64,000 nucleotides of DNA from Pseudomonas brenneri (lineage in GTDB: Bacteria > Pseudomonadota > Gammaproteobacteria > Pseudomonadales > Pseudomonadaceae): positions 186,001 through 250,000 of the forward strand of contig NZ_VFIL01000001.1 of NCBI RefSeq assembly GCF_007858285.1, read 5' to 3'. Positions 36,066-44,257 of the stretch are shown here, one piece after another; position 1 is the first letter of the stretch; each line of letters begins with the position of its first letter. The notes under the pieces were generated by a model. That model was not told the origin of the DNA. It ran no database searches and worked only from the letters and a program-made list of their open reading frames with translations. The position numbers and the translations under genes are program-made.

Positions 36066-37169
36066 ATGAGAATCCTGGCTGCCGTTACCGAAGGCAAAGG
36101 CCCACTGTTTGACCTGCGCCAGTTGCAACTGGACACACCACGCAGCGGCGAAGTCCGGGTCAAAATCATCGCCACCGGCATCTGCCACACCGACCTCGCC
36201 GTACGTGACCAACAGATCGCGGTCGCGATGCCCGTTGTGCTCGGTCATGAAGGTGCCGGTATCGTCGAGCACGTCGGACCGAATGTCAGCCATGTACAGG
36301 TGGGTGACAAGGTCATCCTGTCCCTGGGCTTCTGTGGTCAATGCGGCCACTGCGCCAGTGGCCTGCCGACGTACTGCGATGAGCATTTTGACTACAACTG
36401 GAAAGCCTCTCGTGCTGATGGCTCGGTGTCATTGCATGACAATGGGCGGCCGGTGCACAGCCACTTTTTCGGCCAGTCTTCGTTCGCCAGCTACGCGGTG
36501 GTAACCGCCAGCAGCCTCGTCAAGGTTGCAGATGACGCGCCACTGGAGTTTTTGGGGCCCTTTGCCTGCGGCGTGATGACCGGCGCCGGGGCGGTGATGA
36601 ATACCCTGAAACCGGCGCCTGGTACTGCCATCGCTGTGTTTGGCATGGGTGCGGTGGGCCTGAGTGCGGTCATGGCGGCGCGGGCTATCGGTTGCAACCC
36701 GATCATCGCGGTAGACACGCAAGCGTCACGCCTGGCGGTTGCCCAAGAGATGGGGGCGACTCACCTGATTGATGCGAGTCAGGGTGACTCGGTGCAACAG
36801 ATCATGGCGCTGACCGCCGGCAAGGGCGTGAAATACGCCGTCGAATGCGCCGGTCATGTTGGCGTGATGACCAGCGCTGTCAACGTCCTGGAAGAGGGTG
36901 GGGAGGCCGTGCTGACCGGCGTGGTCGCACCCGGGACCCAACTGTCTCTGGATGTCATGCAACTGATCCGGGGCCGAGTGGTGCGCGGCAGCATCATGGG
37001 CGACGCGGCACCTTCAGTCTTCCTGCCTCGACTGGTGGCGTTGTTCCAGCAAGGGCGTTTCCCGGTAGACAAAATGATCCGCTTTTACGATCTGGCGCAG
37101 ATCAACCAGGCGATCGCGGATATCCATTGCGGCGAAACCATCAAGGCCGTCCTGCGCATGCCCCATTGA
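36066..37169 (+). CDS. Zinc-dependent alcohol dehydrogenase (aryl-alcohol dehydrogenase type)
   Basis: Medium-chain NAD(P)-dependent alcohol dehydrogenase of 367 residues. The catalytic zinc ligands are Cys40 (TGICHTDLAVRD) and His in VVLGHEGAGIVEHVG. The structural zinc site is CGQCGHCASGLPTYC. The nucleotide fold is GMGAVGLSAVMAARAIG with Asp (AVDTQASR) suggesting NAD. It resembles benzyl/aryl-alcohol dehydrogenases (XylB-like). The ATG at 36066 gives the usual family N-terminus; a TTG six codons earlier is possible. The neighbours are an AraC regulator and a secreted NTF2-like protein. Confidence 0.9.
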   Translation: MRILAAVTEGKGPLFDLRQLQLDTPRSGEVRVKIIATGICHTDLAVRDQQIAVAMPVVLGHEGAGIVEHVGPNVSHVQVGDKVILSLGFCGQCGHCASGLPTYCDEHFDYNWKASRADGSVSLHDNGRPVHSHFFGQSSFASYAVVTASSLVKVADDAPLEFLGPFACGVMTGAGAVMNTLKPAPGTAIAVFGMGAVGLSAVMAARAIGCNPIIAVDTQASRLAVAQEMGATHLIDASQGDSVQQIMALTAGKGVKYAVECAGHVGVMTSAVNVLEEGGEAVLTGVVAPGTQLSLDVMQLIRGRVVRGSIMGDAAPSVFLPRLVALFQQGRFPVDKMIRFYDLAQINQAIADIHCGETIKAVLRMPH

Positions 37170-37274
37170 GCCACACCTTGCCCCCGTGCTGTCAGGCCAT
37201 GACCGCATCGGGAAAGTTGCGCCCGCAATAAAGCCGAATCAACCCGTTAGTCAATCGAGAGTGAGGTAATAAAC

Positions 37275-37847
37275 ATGATGAGTCTTCGTGGATGGTTACT
37301 GGGTGTGCTGGTCACCACGGCAGTCTTTGCCGCCGGGGTTAACGCTCAACCCAAAGCAGCAATCAAGGAACAGGGCGGCTTTTACTACCTGTCGCCGGGG
37401 TACACCAAGGCCGACGTGGCTGACTTCTACTGGCGTAGCCTGGATGGATGGTCGGAGCATCCGGCCGAAATGGCCAAGTACTACGCAAAGGATGGCACTT
37501 ACGAGCTGACCTATGCGCCAGTGGATGACTTCCCGAATGCGGGCTTCAAACGCGTGAACAAGGGCCGCCAGGAGATGACCGATTACTTCACCAACTTCAG
37601 TAAGCAAATGGGCAACTTGAGGTACAGCGACCCTAAGACCTGGACCTTGCTTGAGACCACTGAAAAGGGCACTTATGTCTTTGAATACACCAGCGACGGT
37701 GTGATTCGCTCCAGTGGCAAGCCCTACCATCAGACCTTCATCGCCATTTTGCACATGGCCAAGGACGGGCAGATCCAGTCCGTACGTGAATACTGGAACC
37801 CCTACGTGGCCCTGCGGGATTTTGACCTGATCAAAAAGACCCGGTAA
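37275..37847 (+). CDS. Secreted NTF2/SnoaL-like protein
   Basis: Protein of 190 residues with a signal peptide (LLGVLVTTAVFAAGVNA) and a cystatin-like NTF2/SnoaL fold: YTKADVADFYWRSLDGWSEH, MAKYYAKDGTYEL, KGRQEMTDYFTNFSKQMGNL, HMAKDGQIQSVREYWNPYVAL. Such folds hold small hydrophobic ligands and may be isomerases, dehydratases or binding proteins; the activity cannot be read from sequence. It follows the alcohol dehydrogenase by 105 bases with its own ribosome binding site (GTGAGG), so it may share its pathway. Confidence 0.8.
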   Translation: MMSLRGWLLGVLVTTAVFAAGVNAQPKAAIKEQGGFYYLSPGYTKADVADFYWRSLDGWSEHPAEMAKYYAKDGTYELTYAPVDDFPNAGFKRVNKGRQEMTDYFTNFSKQMGNLRYSDPKTWTLLETTEKGTYVFEYTSDGVIRSSGKPYHQTFIAILHMAKDGQIQSVREYWNPYVALRDFDLIKKTR

Positions 37848-37857
37848 TCGACATCGG

Positions 37858-38163
37858 TCACAGGATCAGGATTGCACGGGCGAGTTGCTCGTCCGTGCAC
37901 TGTAAGTCCACCAGGGTGTGGCGAATGTGCTGGAATGCCGATTCCAACTGGACGCCGTGTATTTCACCTTGGCTTGCGACAAACGAGGCGGCGTCAGCCT
38001 TGGCCGCCAGCACCACTTTGTCGTCCTTGAAGCTGCTGCTGGTGCCTTTGGTGGCACTCATCGACAGGCTGACCAGTGCGTCAGTCGTCATGACAAAGCT
38101 GGTGGCCTGCACACTGGCGGCGCCGAACAGGCACAACGTGAACAGCCATTTTATGTTGAACAT
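37858..38163 (-). CDS. DUF2388 domain protein, periplasmic
   Basis: Small exported protein of 101 residues with a signal peptide (FTLCLFGAASVQA) and the DUF2388 pattern SFVMTTDALVSLSMSATKGT, then SSFKDDKVVLAAKADAASFV and QLARAILIL. The family is largely restricted to Pseudomonas and has no known function. It converges with the NTF2-like gene, 10 bases away. Confidence 0.85.
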   Translation of the reverse strand: MFNIKWLFTLCLFGAASVQATSFVMTTDALVSLSMSATKGTSSSFKDDKVVLAAKADAASFVASQGEIHGVQLESAFQHIRHTLVDLQCTDEQLARAILIL

Positions 38164-38360
38164 GAACCTGAGTATTCCGCATCAGAGAGAGGCACGCAGG
38201 CTAGCAACGACGCGTGTAGCAAACAGCAGCAGGTTTGCTAAACCTTGTAAAAAACTGTTGGGTGCGCGCCCATGGGCTTCTGCCATGGGTCGCTTCGGTT
38301 ATAGAGCGTGCTAATATCTCGCCCCTTGAAATGCACCGAACCGTTGAGAGCTGAACCCTG

Positions 38361-39107
38361 ATGGCCATCCGATCTGTTGTACTCGATACCGAAACCACCG
38401 GCATGCCGGTGACCGATGGTCACCGGATCATTGAAATCGGTTGTGTCGAGTTGATGGGCCGCCGTCTCACCGGTCGGCATTTCCACGTGTATCTGCAGCC
38501 CGACCGGGAAAGTGACGAAGGTGCGATTGGCGTCCACGGTATCACCAACGAATTCCTGGTGGGCAAGCCGCGCTTTGCGGAAGTTGCCGATGAGTTTTTC
38601 GAGTTCATTAACGGCGCGCAACTGATCATCCATAACGCGGCGTTCGACGTTGGCTTCATCAACAACGAATTCGCCCTGATGGGCCAGGCGGATCGCGCGG
38701 ACATCACCCGTCACTGCTCGATCCTCGACACCCTGATGATGGCCCGTGAGCGCCACCCGGGCCAGCGCAACAGTCTCGATGCCTTGTGCAAGCGTTATGG
38801 GGTCGACAACTCCGGCCGTGAATTGCACGGCGCCTTGCTCGACTCGGAGATCCTGGCGGACGTCTACCTGACCATGACCGGTGGGCAGACCAGCCTGTCC
38901 CTGGCGGGTAACGCCTCCGATGGCAACGGTTCGGCAGAAGGCTCGGGCAACCGGCCTTCGGAAATCCGCCGCCTGCCGGCTGATCGCAAAGCCACCACCA
39001 TCATCCGCGCCAGCGAGCAGGACATGGCCGAGCACGCGGCACGCCTGGAAGCCATCGCCAAATCGGCGGGTGCGCCGGCGTTGTGGACTCAACTGACCCA
39101 GCACTAA
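38361..39107 (+). CDS. dnaQ: DNA polymerase III epsilon subunit (3'-5' exonuclease)
   Basis: Proofreading exonuclease of the replicative polymerase, 248 residues. The DEDDh residues are visible: RSVVLDTETTG (Asp, Glu), IIHNAAFDVGF (Asp) and ELHGALLDSEILADVYL (His, Asp). A flexible linker (AGNASDGNGSAEGSGN) and a C-terminal segment for binding the alpha subunit follow. Start: ATG at 38361 after GAGAGCTGAACCCTG. rnhA, its usual neighbour, is separated by the accessory block 33924-38163. Confidence 0.95.
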   Translation: MAIRSVVLDTETTGMPVTDGHRIIEIGCVELMGRRLTGRHFHVYLQPDRESDEGAIGVHGITNEFLVGKPRFAEVADEFFEFINGAQLIIHNAAFDVGFINNEFALMGQADRADITRHCSILDTLMMARERHPGQRNSLDALCKRYGVDNSGRELHGALLDSEILADVYLTMTGGQTSLSLAGNASDGNGSAEGSGNRPSEIRRLPADRKATTIIRASEQDMAEHAARLEAIAKSAGAPALWTQLTQH

Positions 39108-39121
39108 ATTGCGGTCAAAAA

Positions 39122-39210
39122 TGTAGGAGCGGGCTTGCCCGCGATTGCGGTGTGACAGTCAGCGCATTCGTTACTGGCCCACCGCTATCGCGAGCAAGCC
39201 CGCTCCCACA
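39122..39210. repeat. REP pair downstream of dnaQ
   Basis: TGTAGGAGCGGGCTTGCCCG at 39122 and the mirror CGCGAGCAAGCCCGCTCCCA ending near 39209. The two halves are of slightly different subclass: the left has GTAGG, the right reads GTGGG when inverted. It lies between dnaQ and the decarboxylase gene. Confidence 0.9.
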
Positions 39211-39303
39211 CAAGCCCATTCCTACATTAGTTATTATCTTCATTCGCCACATTCGCTCCCAGCTTCTACCCTGAGTACATCGCCCTCAGGACGCCAAGCC
39301 CTC

Positions 39304-41559
39304 ATGTACAAAGACCTGAAGTTCCCCATCCTGATCGTGCACCGCGACATCAAGGCTGACACCGTTGCAGGTGATCGGGTCCGAGGAATCGCCCGGGAAT
39401 TGGAGCAAGAGGGTTTCAGCATTTTCTCCGCCATGGATTACGCCGAAGGCCGGTTGGTGGCCTCGACCCATCATGGCCTGGCATGCATGTTGATCGCCGC
39501 TGAAGGCGCCGGGGAAAATACCCATCTGCTGCAAAATATGGTGGAGCTGATCCGCCTGGCGCGCCTGCGTGCGCCCAACCTGCCGATCTTTGCCCTGGGT
39601 GAGCAAGTCACTCTGGAAAATGCCCCGGCCGATGCCATGAGCGAGCTCAACCAACTGCGTGGCATTCTCTACCTGTTCGAAGATACGGTGCCGTTCCTGG
39701 CCCGGCAGGTGGCCCGCGCGGCGCGTACTTATCTCGATGGCCTGTTGCCGCCATTCTTCAAGGCCCTGGTGCAGCACACGGCCGATTCCAATTATTCCTG
39801 GCACACCCCGGGGCACGGTGGTGGCGTTGCCTATCGCAAAAGCCCGGTGGGGCAGGCGTTTCATCAGTTCTTCGGGGAGAACACCCTGCGCTCTGACTTG
39901 TCAGTGTCGGTGCCGGAGCTGGGCTCGCTGCTGGATCACACCGGCCCCTTGGCCGAAGCCGAAGCCCGCGCGGCCCGAAACTTTGGTGCTGACCACACGT
40001 TCTTCGTGATCAATGGCACGTCTACCGCGAACAAAATTGTCTGGCACTCCATGGTCGGGCGCGATGATCTGGTGCTGGTGGATCGCAATTGCCATAAGTC
40101 GGTGTTGCACTCGATCATCATGACCGGGGCGATCCCGCTGTACTTGTGCCCGGAGCGCAATGAGCTGGGAATCATCGGCCCGATTCCACTCACGGAATTC
40201 AGCCGCGAGTCGATTCGCGCGAAGATCCAGGCCAGCCCCTTGACCCGTGGCCGCGAGCCCAAGGTCAAGCTGGCGGTGGTGACCAACTCGACCTATGACG
40301 GCCTGTGTTACAACGCCGAGTTGATCAAGCAGCAATTGGGCAACAGTGTCGAAGTGCTGCACTTTGACGAGGCCTGGTACGCCTATGCCGCCTTCCACGA
40401 GTTTTTCGCCGGGCGCTATGGCATGGGCACTTCGCGTACGCCCGACAGCCCGCTGGTGTTCACAACGCACTCGACGCACAAATTGTTGGCGGCATTCAGC
40501 CAGGCCTCGATGATCCATGTACAGGACGGTGGGGCGCGGCAATTGGATCGTGATCGCTTCAATGAGGCGTTCATGATGCATATCTCCACCTCGCCGCAGT
40601 ACAGCATCATCGCCTCGCTTGATGTGGCATCGGCCATGATGGAAGGCCCGGCAGGGCGTTCGTTGCTCCAGGAAATGTTCGATGAGGCCCTGAGCTTTCG
40701 CCGGGCCCTGGCCAATCTGCGCCAGCATATCGCCGCCGATGATTGGTGGTTTTCCATCTGGCAACCGCCTTCGGTGGCCGGTATCGACCGGGTCGCGACG
40801 GCTGACTGGTTGTTGCAGCCGGAAGCCGACTGGCACGGCTTTGGGGATATCGCCGAAGACTATGTGTTGCTCGACCCGATCAAGGTCACCCTGGTCATGC
40901 CTGGCCTGACAGCGGGTGGCGCCTTGAGTGACTGCGGGATTCCGGCGGCGGTGGTCAGCAAATTCCTTTGGGAACGTGGCCTGGTCGTAGAAAAGACCGG
41001 GCTGTATTCGTTCCTGGTGCTGTTCTCCATGGGTATTACCAAAGGTAAGTGGAGTACCCTGCTGACGGAATTGCTGGAGTTCAAGCGCAGTTACGACGCC
41101 AATACCAGCCTGGCCAGTTGCCTACCGTCGGTATTCCAGCAAGGGCCGGCACGCTATCAGGGCCTGGGTTTGCAGGATTTGTGCGACCAGTTGCACGGCT
41201 GCTATCGCAGCAATGCCACAGCCAAGCACCTCAAGCGCATGTACACCGTTTTACCTGAAATCGCGATGAAACCGGCCGATGCCTATGACCAACTGGTCCG
41301 TGGCGAGGTCGAGGCGGTTTCCATCGACGCCTTGCCAGGGCGTATCGCTGCCGTGATGCTGGTGCCTTATCCGCCGGGCATTCCGCTGATCATGCCGGGG
41401 GAGCGCTTTACTGAATCGACGCGTTCGATCATCGACTACCTGGCCTTTGCCCGGGAGTTCGATAGCAGTTTCCCCGGGTTTGTCGCCGATGTGCATGGGT
41501 TACAACACGAAGACGACGGCAGCGGTCGTTGTTACACCGTCGATTGCATCAAGTGTTAA
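39304..41559 (+). CDS. Orn/Lys/Arg decarboxylase (CadA/LdcA-like)
   Basis: PLP enzyme of 751 residues decarboxylating a basic amino acid, in this locus most likely lysine to cadaverine (recalled from the P. aeruginosa lysine decarboxylase at the same position near dnaQ). It has an N-terminal response-regulator-like wing domain (residues 1-130), a PLP core with HTPGHGGGVAYRKSPVG, NGTSTANKIVWHSMVGRDD, HFDEAWYAYA and the Schiff-base lysine Lys393 in THSTHKLLAAFSQ, then the C-terminal domain. The ATG giving MYKDLKFPILIVHRD is the family-like start. A GNAT gene follows 8 bases after the stop. Confidence 0.9.
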   Translation: MYKDLKFPILIVHRDIKADTVAGDRVRGIARELEQEGFSIFSAMDYAEGRLVASTHHGLACMLIAAEGAGENTHLLQNMVELIRLARLRAPNLPIFALGEQVTLENAPADAMSELNQLRGILYLFEDTVPFLARQVARAARTYLDGLLPPFFKALVQHTADSNYSWHTPGHGGGVAYRKSPVGQAFHQFFGENTLRSDLSVSVPELGSLLDHTGPLAEAEARAARNFGADHTFFVINGTSTANKIVWHSMVGRDDLVLVDRNCHKSVLHSIIMTGAIPLYLCPERNELGIIGPIPLTEFSRESIRAKIQASPLTRGREPKVKLAVVTNSTYDGLCYNAELIKQQLGNSVEVLHFDEAWYAYAAFHEFFAGRYGMGTSRTPDSPLVFTTHSTHKLLAAFSQASMIHVQDGGARQLDRDRFNEAFMMHISTSPQYSIIASLDVASAMMEGPAGRSLLQEMFDEALSFRRALANLRQHIAADDWWFSIWQPPSVAGIDRVATADWLLQPEADWHGFGDIAEDYVLLDPIKVTLVMPGLTAGGALSDCGIPAAVVSKFLWERGLVVEKTGLYSFLVLFSMGITKGKWSTLLTELLEFKRSYDANTSLASCLPSVFQQGPARYQGLGLQDLCDQLHGCYRSNATAKHLKRMYTVLPEIAMKPADAYDQLVRGEVEAVSIDALPGRIAAVMLVPYPPGIPLIMPGERFTESTRSIIDYLAFAREFDSSFPGFVADVHGLQHEDDGSGRCYTVDCIKC

Positions 41560-41567
41560 GGAAGGTT

Positions 41568-42131
41568 ATGCAAGCTGTAGTGAATCCGAAGTACCCGGGG
41601 CTCAGTGTGCGAGTCGCCGACGAGGGATTTGACGCCTACGTATGGGGTAATGATTTCAGCTTTGAGGTGTGCGTGTATGGCACGCCAGAGCTGGGCAAGC
41701 CTGTCGATCAATGGGCGGTGGAGCAGATCCTGCCATATCGCAAATGCTACGGTATCGATCCCGAGGAATTCGCCAGCTACCGCGATGCCGCCGACAGTGC
41801 GGTGTTCATGGCTTACCTGGATGATCGTCCGGTTGGCCATATCGTCGTCAGTACCAACTGGAACGGGTATGCCCATGTTGATGAGCTGGCGGTGGTACTG
41901 CCGGCCCGCCGACATGGTGTGGCCAAGGCCTTGCTTGATGTGGCGCAATTCTGGAGCCGCAAGAAAAACCTGCCGGGGATGATGCTGGAGACCCAGAACA
42001 ACAACCTGGGCGCGTGCCGGCTATACGAGCGCAGCGGCTATGTGATGGGTGGCATCGACCACCTGCGTTATCGCGGGATTGACCCGCAGACGCGGGAAGT
42101 GGCGATTTTCTGGTATCGCTTGTTCAACTGA
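41568..42131 (+). CDS. GNAT-family N-acetyltransferase coupled to the decarboxylase
   Basis: Acetyltransferase of 187 residues. The acetyl-CoA site is visible as VDELAVVLPARRHGVAKALLDVA (motif A, with the R-x-H-G-V-A pyrophosphate loop) and the C-terminal NNNLGACRLYERSGYVMGG. It starts after AAGGAAGG, 8 bases behind the decarboxylase stop, so the two are cotranscribed. I infer that it acetylates the diamine product or its precursor; no substrate-specific residue proves it. The gene ends 22 bases before a REP palindrome. Confidence 0.85.
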   Translation: MQAVVNPKYPGLSVRVADEGFDAYVWGNDFSFEVCVYGTPELGKPVDQWAVEQILPYRKCYGIDPEEFASYRDAADSAVFMAYLDDRPVGHIVVSTNWNGYAHVDELAVVLPARRHGVAKALLDVAQFWSRKKNLPGMMLETQNNNLGACRLYERSGYVMGGIDHLRYRGIDPQTREVAIFWYRLFN

Positions 42132-42153
42132 GTTGCAGCTGTGGCAAGGGCCC

Positions 42154-42182
42154 TGTAGGAGCGAGCAAGCTCGCTCCTACAC
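42154..42182. repeat. Single perfect REP palindrome after the GNAT gene
   Basis: Arms TGTAGGAGCGAGC and GCTCGCTCCTACA joined by AAG-type centre bases make a strong hairpin. It lies between the convergent GNAT and LysR-regulator genes and may act as a transcript end. Confidence 0.88.
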
Positions 42183-42209
42183 GGTAGCAAGGCCACTGTG
42201 AGTGCGTGC

Positions 42210-43109
42210 TTAGCCGATCGGGGACAACAGGGCTTGTGCCTTCTGCGTGACAATCTCCAGCAACGCATTGAGCGCAGGGCTCGGGCTGCTGTCCTTGACC
42301 GTCAGTCCATACAGGCTCACCAGGATCGGCGGCGACAGCGGGCAAGTATCCAGGCCTGCCTCCCGCGCGCCGCTGGCGGTGAATGGATCGACCACCGCCA
42401 ACCCTTCGCCGGCCTCGACCATGCTGCGCATCATCTGGTAGGTCTGCACCCGTGTCTGGATCACCGGCAACGGTCGCAGGGCCTGTAGCTTGCTGTCCAG
42501 CCACTGGCTCAACGGGTCTTGCCCCTCCAGGCCGATCATCGACTGGCCGGCCAGTTCTTGCAGGGCGATGTATTTCTGCCGGGGCTTGAGCCAGCCATGG
42601 GGTGCCAACAACTGCAACTTGCCCTGGGCCAGCACGGTACTGGTGATTTGCGGGTGCTCAGGGTCATGCAGGCTCAGGCCGAGGTCGGCCTCATGCAGCA
42701 GCAGGCTCCTGACGATGTCGCGTGTCGGTTGGCTGGACAGGTTGCAGGGGGTGTCCTGGAAACGTCGGCGCAACAACGCAATGCTTTGCGGCAGCAGTTG
42801 GTTGGCCAACGGCGGTGTACAGAGCGTGCGCAGCGGTGGGGCATGATGGTGCTTGAGGCTGCTGGCCAGGCGCTGTATAGGCTCCAGGGCTTCGTAGAGA
42901 TGGGCGATCTGCGCCTGCATGGCCATGGTTTCACGGGTGGCCTGCAACCGCCCGCGGACGCTGGCGAACAGCATGAATCCCAACTGCTGTTCAGCGTCCT
43001 TGAGGGTGGCGTCCACATCGGACACAGCCAGTTGCAACCATTCGGCGGCAGTGCCGAGGTGTCCGGTCTGCAAAATGGCTTGAATCACTTCGATATGACG
43101 TAAACGCAT
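42210..43109 (-). CDS. LysR-family transcriptional regulator
   Basis: Regulator of 299 residues with an N-terminal winged helix (MRLRHIEVIQAILQTGHLGTAAEWLQLAVSDVDATLKDAE) and a LysR substrate-binding domain (LRTLCTPPLANQLLPQSIALLRRRF, GLSLHDPEHPQITSTVLA, VEAGEGLAVVDPFTAS). The recognition helix is less canonical than usual (LAVSDVDATLK instead of LxxSQPAVSxQI). The target is unknown; the neighbouring GNAT gene is convergent. Confidence 0.88.
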   Translation of the reverse strand: MRLRHIEVIQAILQTGHLGTAAEWLQLAVSDVDATLKDAEQQLGFMLFASVRGRLQATRETMAMQAQIAHLYEALEPIQRLASSLKHHHAPPLRTLCTPPLANQLLPQSIALLRRRFQDTPCNLSSQPTRDIVRSLLLHEADLGLSLHDPEHPQITSTVLAQGKLQLLAPHGWLKPRQKYIALQELAGQSMIGLEGQDPLSQWLDSKLQALRPLPVIQTRVQTYQMMRSMVEAGEGLAVVDPFTASGAREAGLDTCPLSPPILVSLYGLTVKDSSPSPALNALLEIVTQKAQALLSPIG

Positions 43110-43201
43110 GCATGAAGTCCATGTTCAGCAGGTAAGGGATTCACCGGGTGAATCCTAACCTAAGTCCGCTCATATGACTTCTGCCTGGAGGCACAGCCTT
43201 A

Positions 43202-43426
43202 TCAAACAGGCGTGTTTTCGGGTTCGCGGGTCAGGGAGACCTGCGATTGAACCAATACAAAGGTGTTGTCATCGACCTTGTTGACCCGGTCACCAATCGC
43301 CAGCTTGTAGGAAATTACCGGTTCTGAACCGCCGTCTGACGAGGTGGACTCCTGAAATTCATGCACTGAATAAACGCGGCCTTCCGCGTCGCGGGCATGG
43401 AATTGTCCGACAAGTACTGCTGCCAT
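43202..43426 (-). CDS. Small conserved-looking protein of unknown function
   Basis: Cytoplasmic protein of 74 residues, MAAVLVGQFHARDAEGRVYS then VHEFQES, rich in beta strands by composition (SYKLAIGDRVNKVDDNTFVL). I do not recognise a named family; it looks like the short beta-sheet proteins commonly found in pseudomonads. The start is the ATG at 43426 behind AGAGGTT; an upstream ATG at 43453 adds 9 residues. It is divergent from the FMN reductase gene across an intergenic space with a perfect inverted repeat. Confidence 0.65.
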   Translation of the reverse strand: MAAVLVGQFHARDAEGRVYSVHEFQESTSSDGGSEPVISYKLAIGDRVNKVDDNTFVLVQSQVSLTREPENTPV

Positions 43427-43500
43427 CTGTTTAGAACCTCTGGAGAAAAACACCGATTTGCGGTTCTGTAGACCGTCATTAAGGCGGGTAGTTTACCTAC

Positions 43501-43544
43501 ATAGGAAAAATACTATTCGCTGATGTTCTGCTTATTTTTCCTAT
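43501..43544. promoter_or_regulatory. Spaced 12-base inverted repeat in a divergent promoter region
   Basis: ATAGGAAAAATA (43501-43512) and TATTTTTCCTAT (43533-43544) are perfect mirrors 20 bases apart, each next to a CCTAxxTAGG-like core. They lie between the divergent small-protein gene and the FMN reductase gene and look like a two-site operator. The binding protein is unknown. Confidence 0.5.
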
Positions 43545-43653
43545 AGGCAGATCTCGGCGCAAAACAACCGCCAGTTGGGCAAAACCCGCTGGTGATAGGC
43601 CGGCGAAGGCTCTATAACTACAGGCTCCTTTAGTCAGATGTCGGAAAAGCCCC

Positions 43654-44211
43654 ATGAGCAAGGTCTATACGATTGCCGTACTGGTCGGCAGCTTGAGAAA
43701 AGAGTCGATCAACCGCAAGGTCGCCCTGGCATTGGCGCAATTGGCGCCGGCCAACCTCAAGCTCAGCATCGTCGAAATCGGCGAGTTGCCGCTCTACAAC
43801 GAAGACCTTGATGGTGCCACGCCGCCTGCGGCCTACACCTCGTTCCGCCAGCAGTTGGCGGCGTCCGATGCGGTGCTGTTCGTCACCCCTGAATACAATC
43901 GCTCGGTGCCGGCGGCCTTGAAGAATGCCATTGACGTAGGCTCACGCCCCTACGGCCAGAGCGCCTGGAGTGGCAAGCCGGGGGCGATCATCAGTGTGTC
44001 GCCGGGGGCCATTGGCGGGTTTGGCGCCAACCACCATTTGCGTCAGTCCCTGGTGTTTCTGGATGTGCCCTGCATGCAGCAACCGGAAGCCTACCTGGGT
44101 GGCGCAGGCAGTGCGTTCGATGAGTCAGGCAAGCTGTCGGAAAAAACCAAGCCGTTCCTGCAAGCGTTCATCGATGCCTATGGCAAATGGGTGGCGAAGC
44201 AGAAGGGCTGA
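43654..44211 (+). CDS. NADPH-dependent FMN reductase / quinone reductase (ChrR-like)
   Basis: Flavodoxin-fold reductase of 185 residues. The phosphate-binding loop VLVGSLRKESINRKVALAL, the VTPEYNRSVPAALKNAIDVGS segment and SPGAIGGFGANHHLRQSLVFL are typical of the ChrR/YieF group, soluble FMN enzymes that reduce quinones and chromate by two-electron transfer. It probably protects against quinone or redox stress. It is convergent with the Old Yellow Enzyme gene, another flavin oxidoreductase, which hints at a shared theme without proving regulation. Confidence 0.9.
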   Translation: MSKVYTIAVLVGSLRKESINRKVALALAQLAPANLKLSIVEIGELPLYNEDLDGATPPAAYTSFRQQLAASDAVLFVTPEYNRSVPAALKNAIDVGSRPYGQSAWSGKPGAIISVSPGAIGGFGANHHLRQSLVFLDVPCMQQPEAYLGGAGSAFDESGKLSEKTKPFLQAFIDAYGKWVAKQKG

Positions 44212-44220
44212 CGGATCAAC

Positions 44221-44247
44221 CAGACCCAGTCCTGGTGGCTGGGTCTG
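44221..44247. terminator. Bidirectional hairpin between FMN reductase and Old Yellow Enzyme genes
   Basis: Perfect 9-base stem CAGACCCAG/CTGGGTCTG with a 9-base loop, centred in the 46-base convergent space. There is no long T tract on either side, so termination strength is uncertain. Confidence 0.55.
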
Positions 44248-44257
44248 TTGCATAGGG

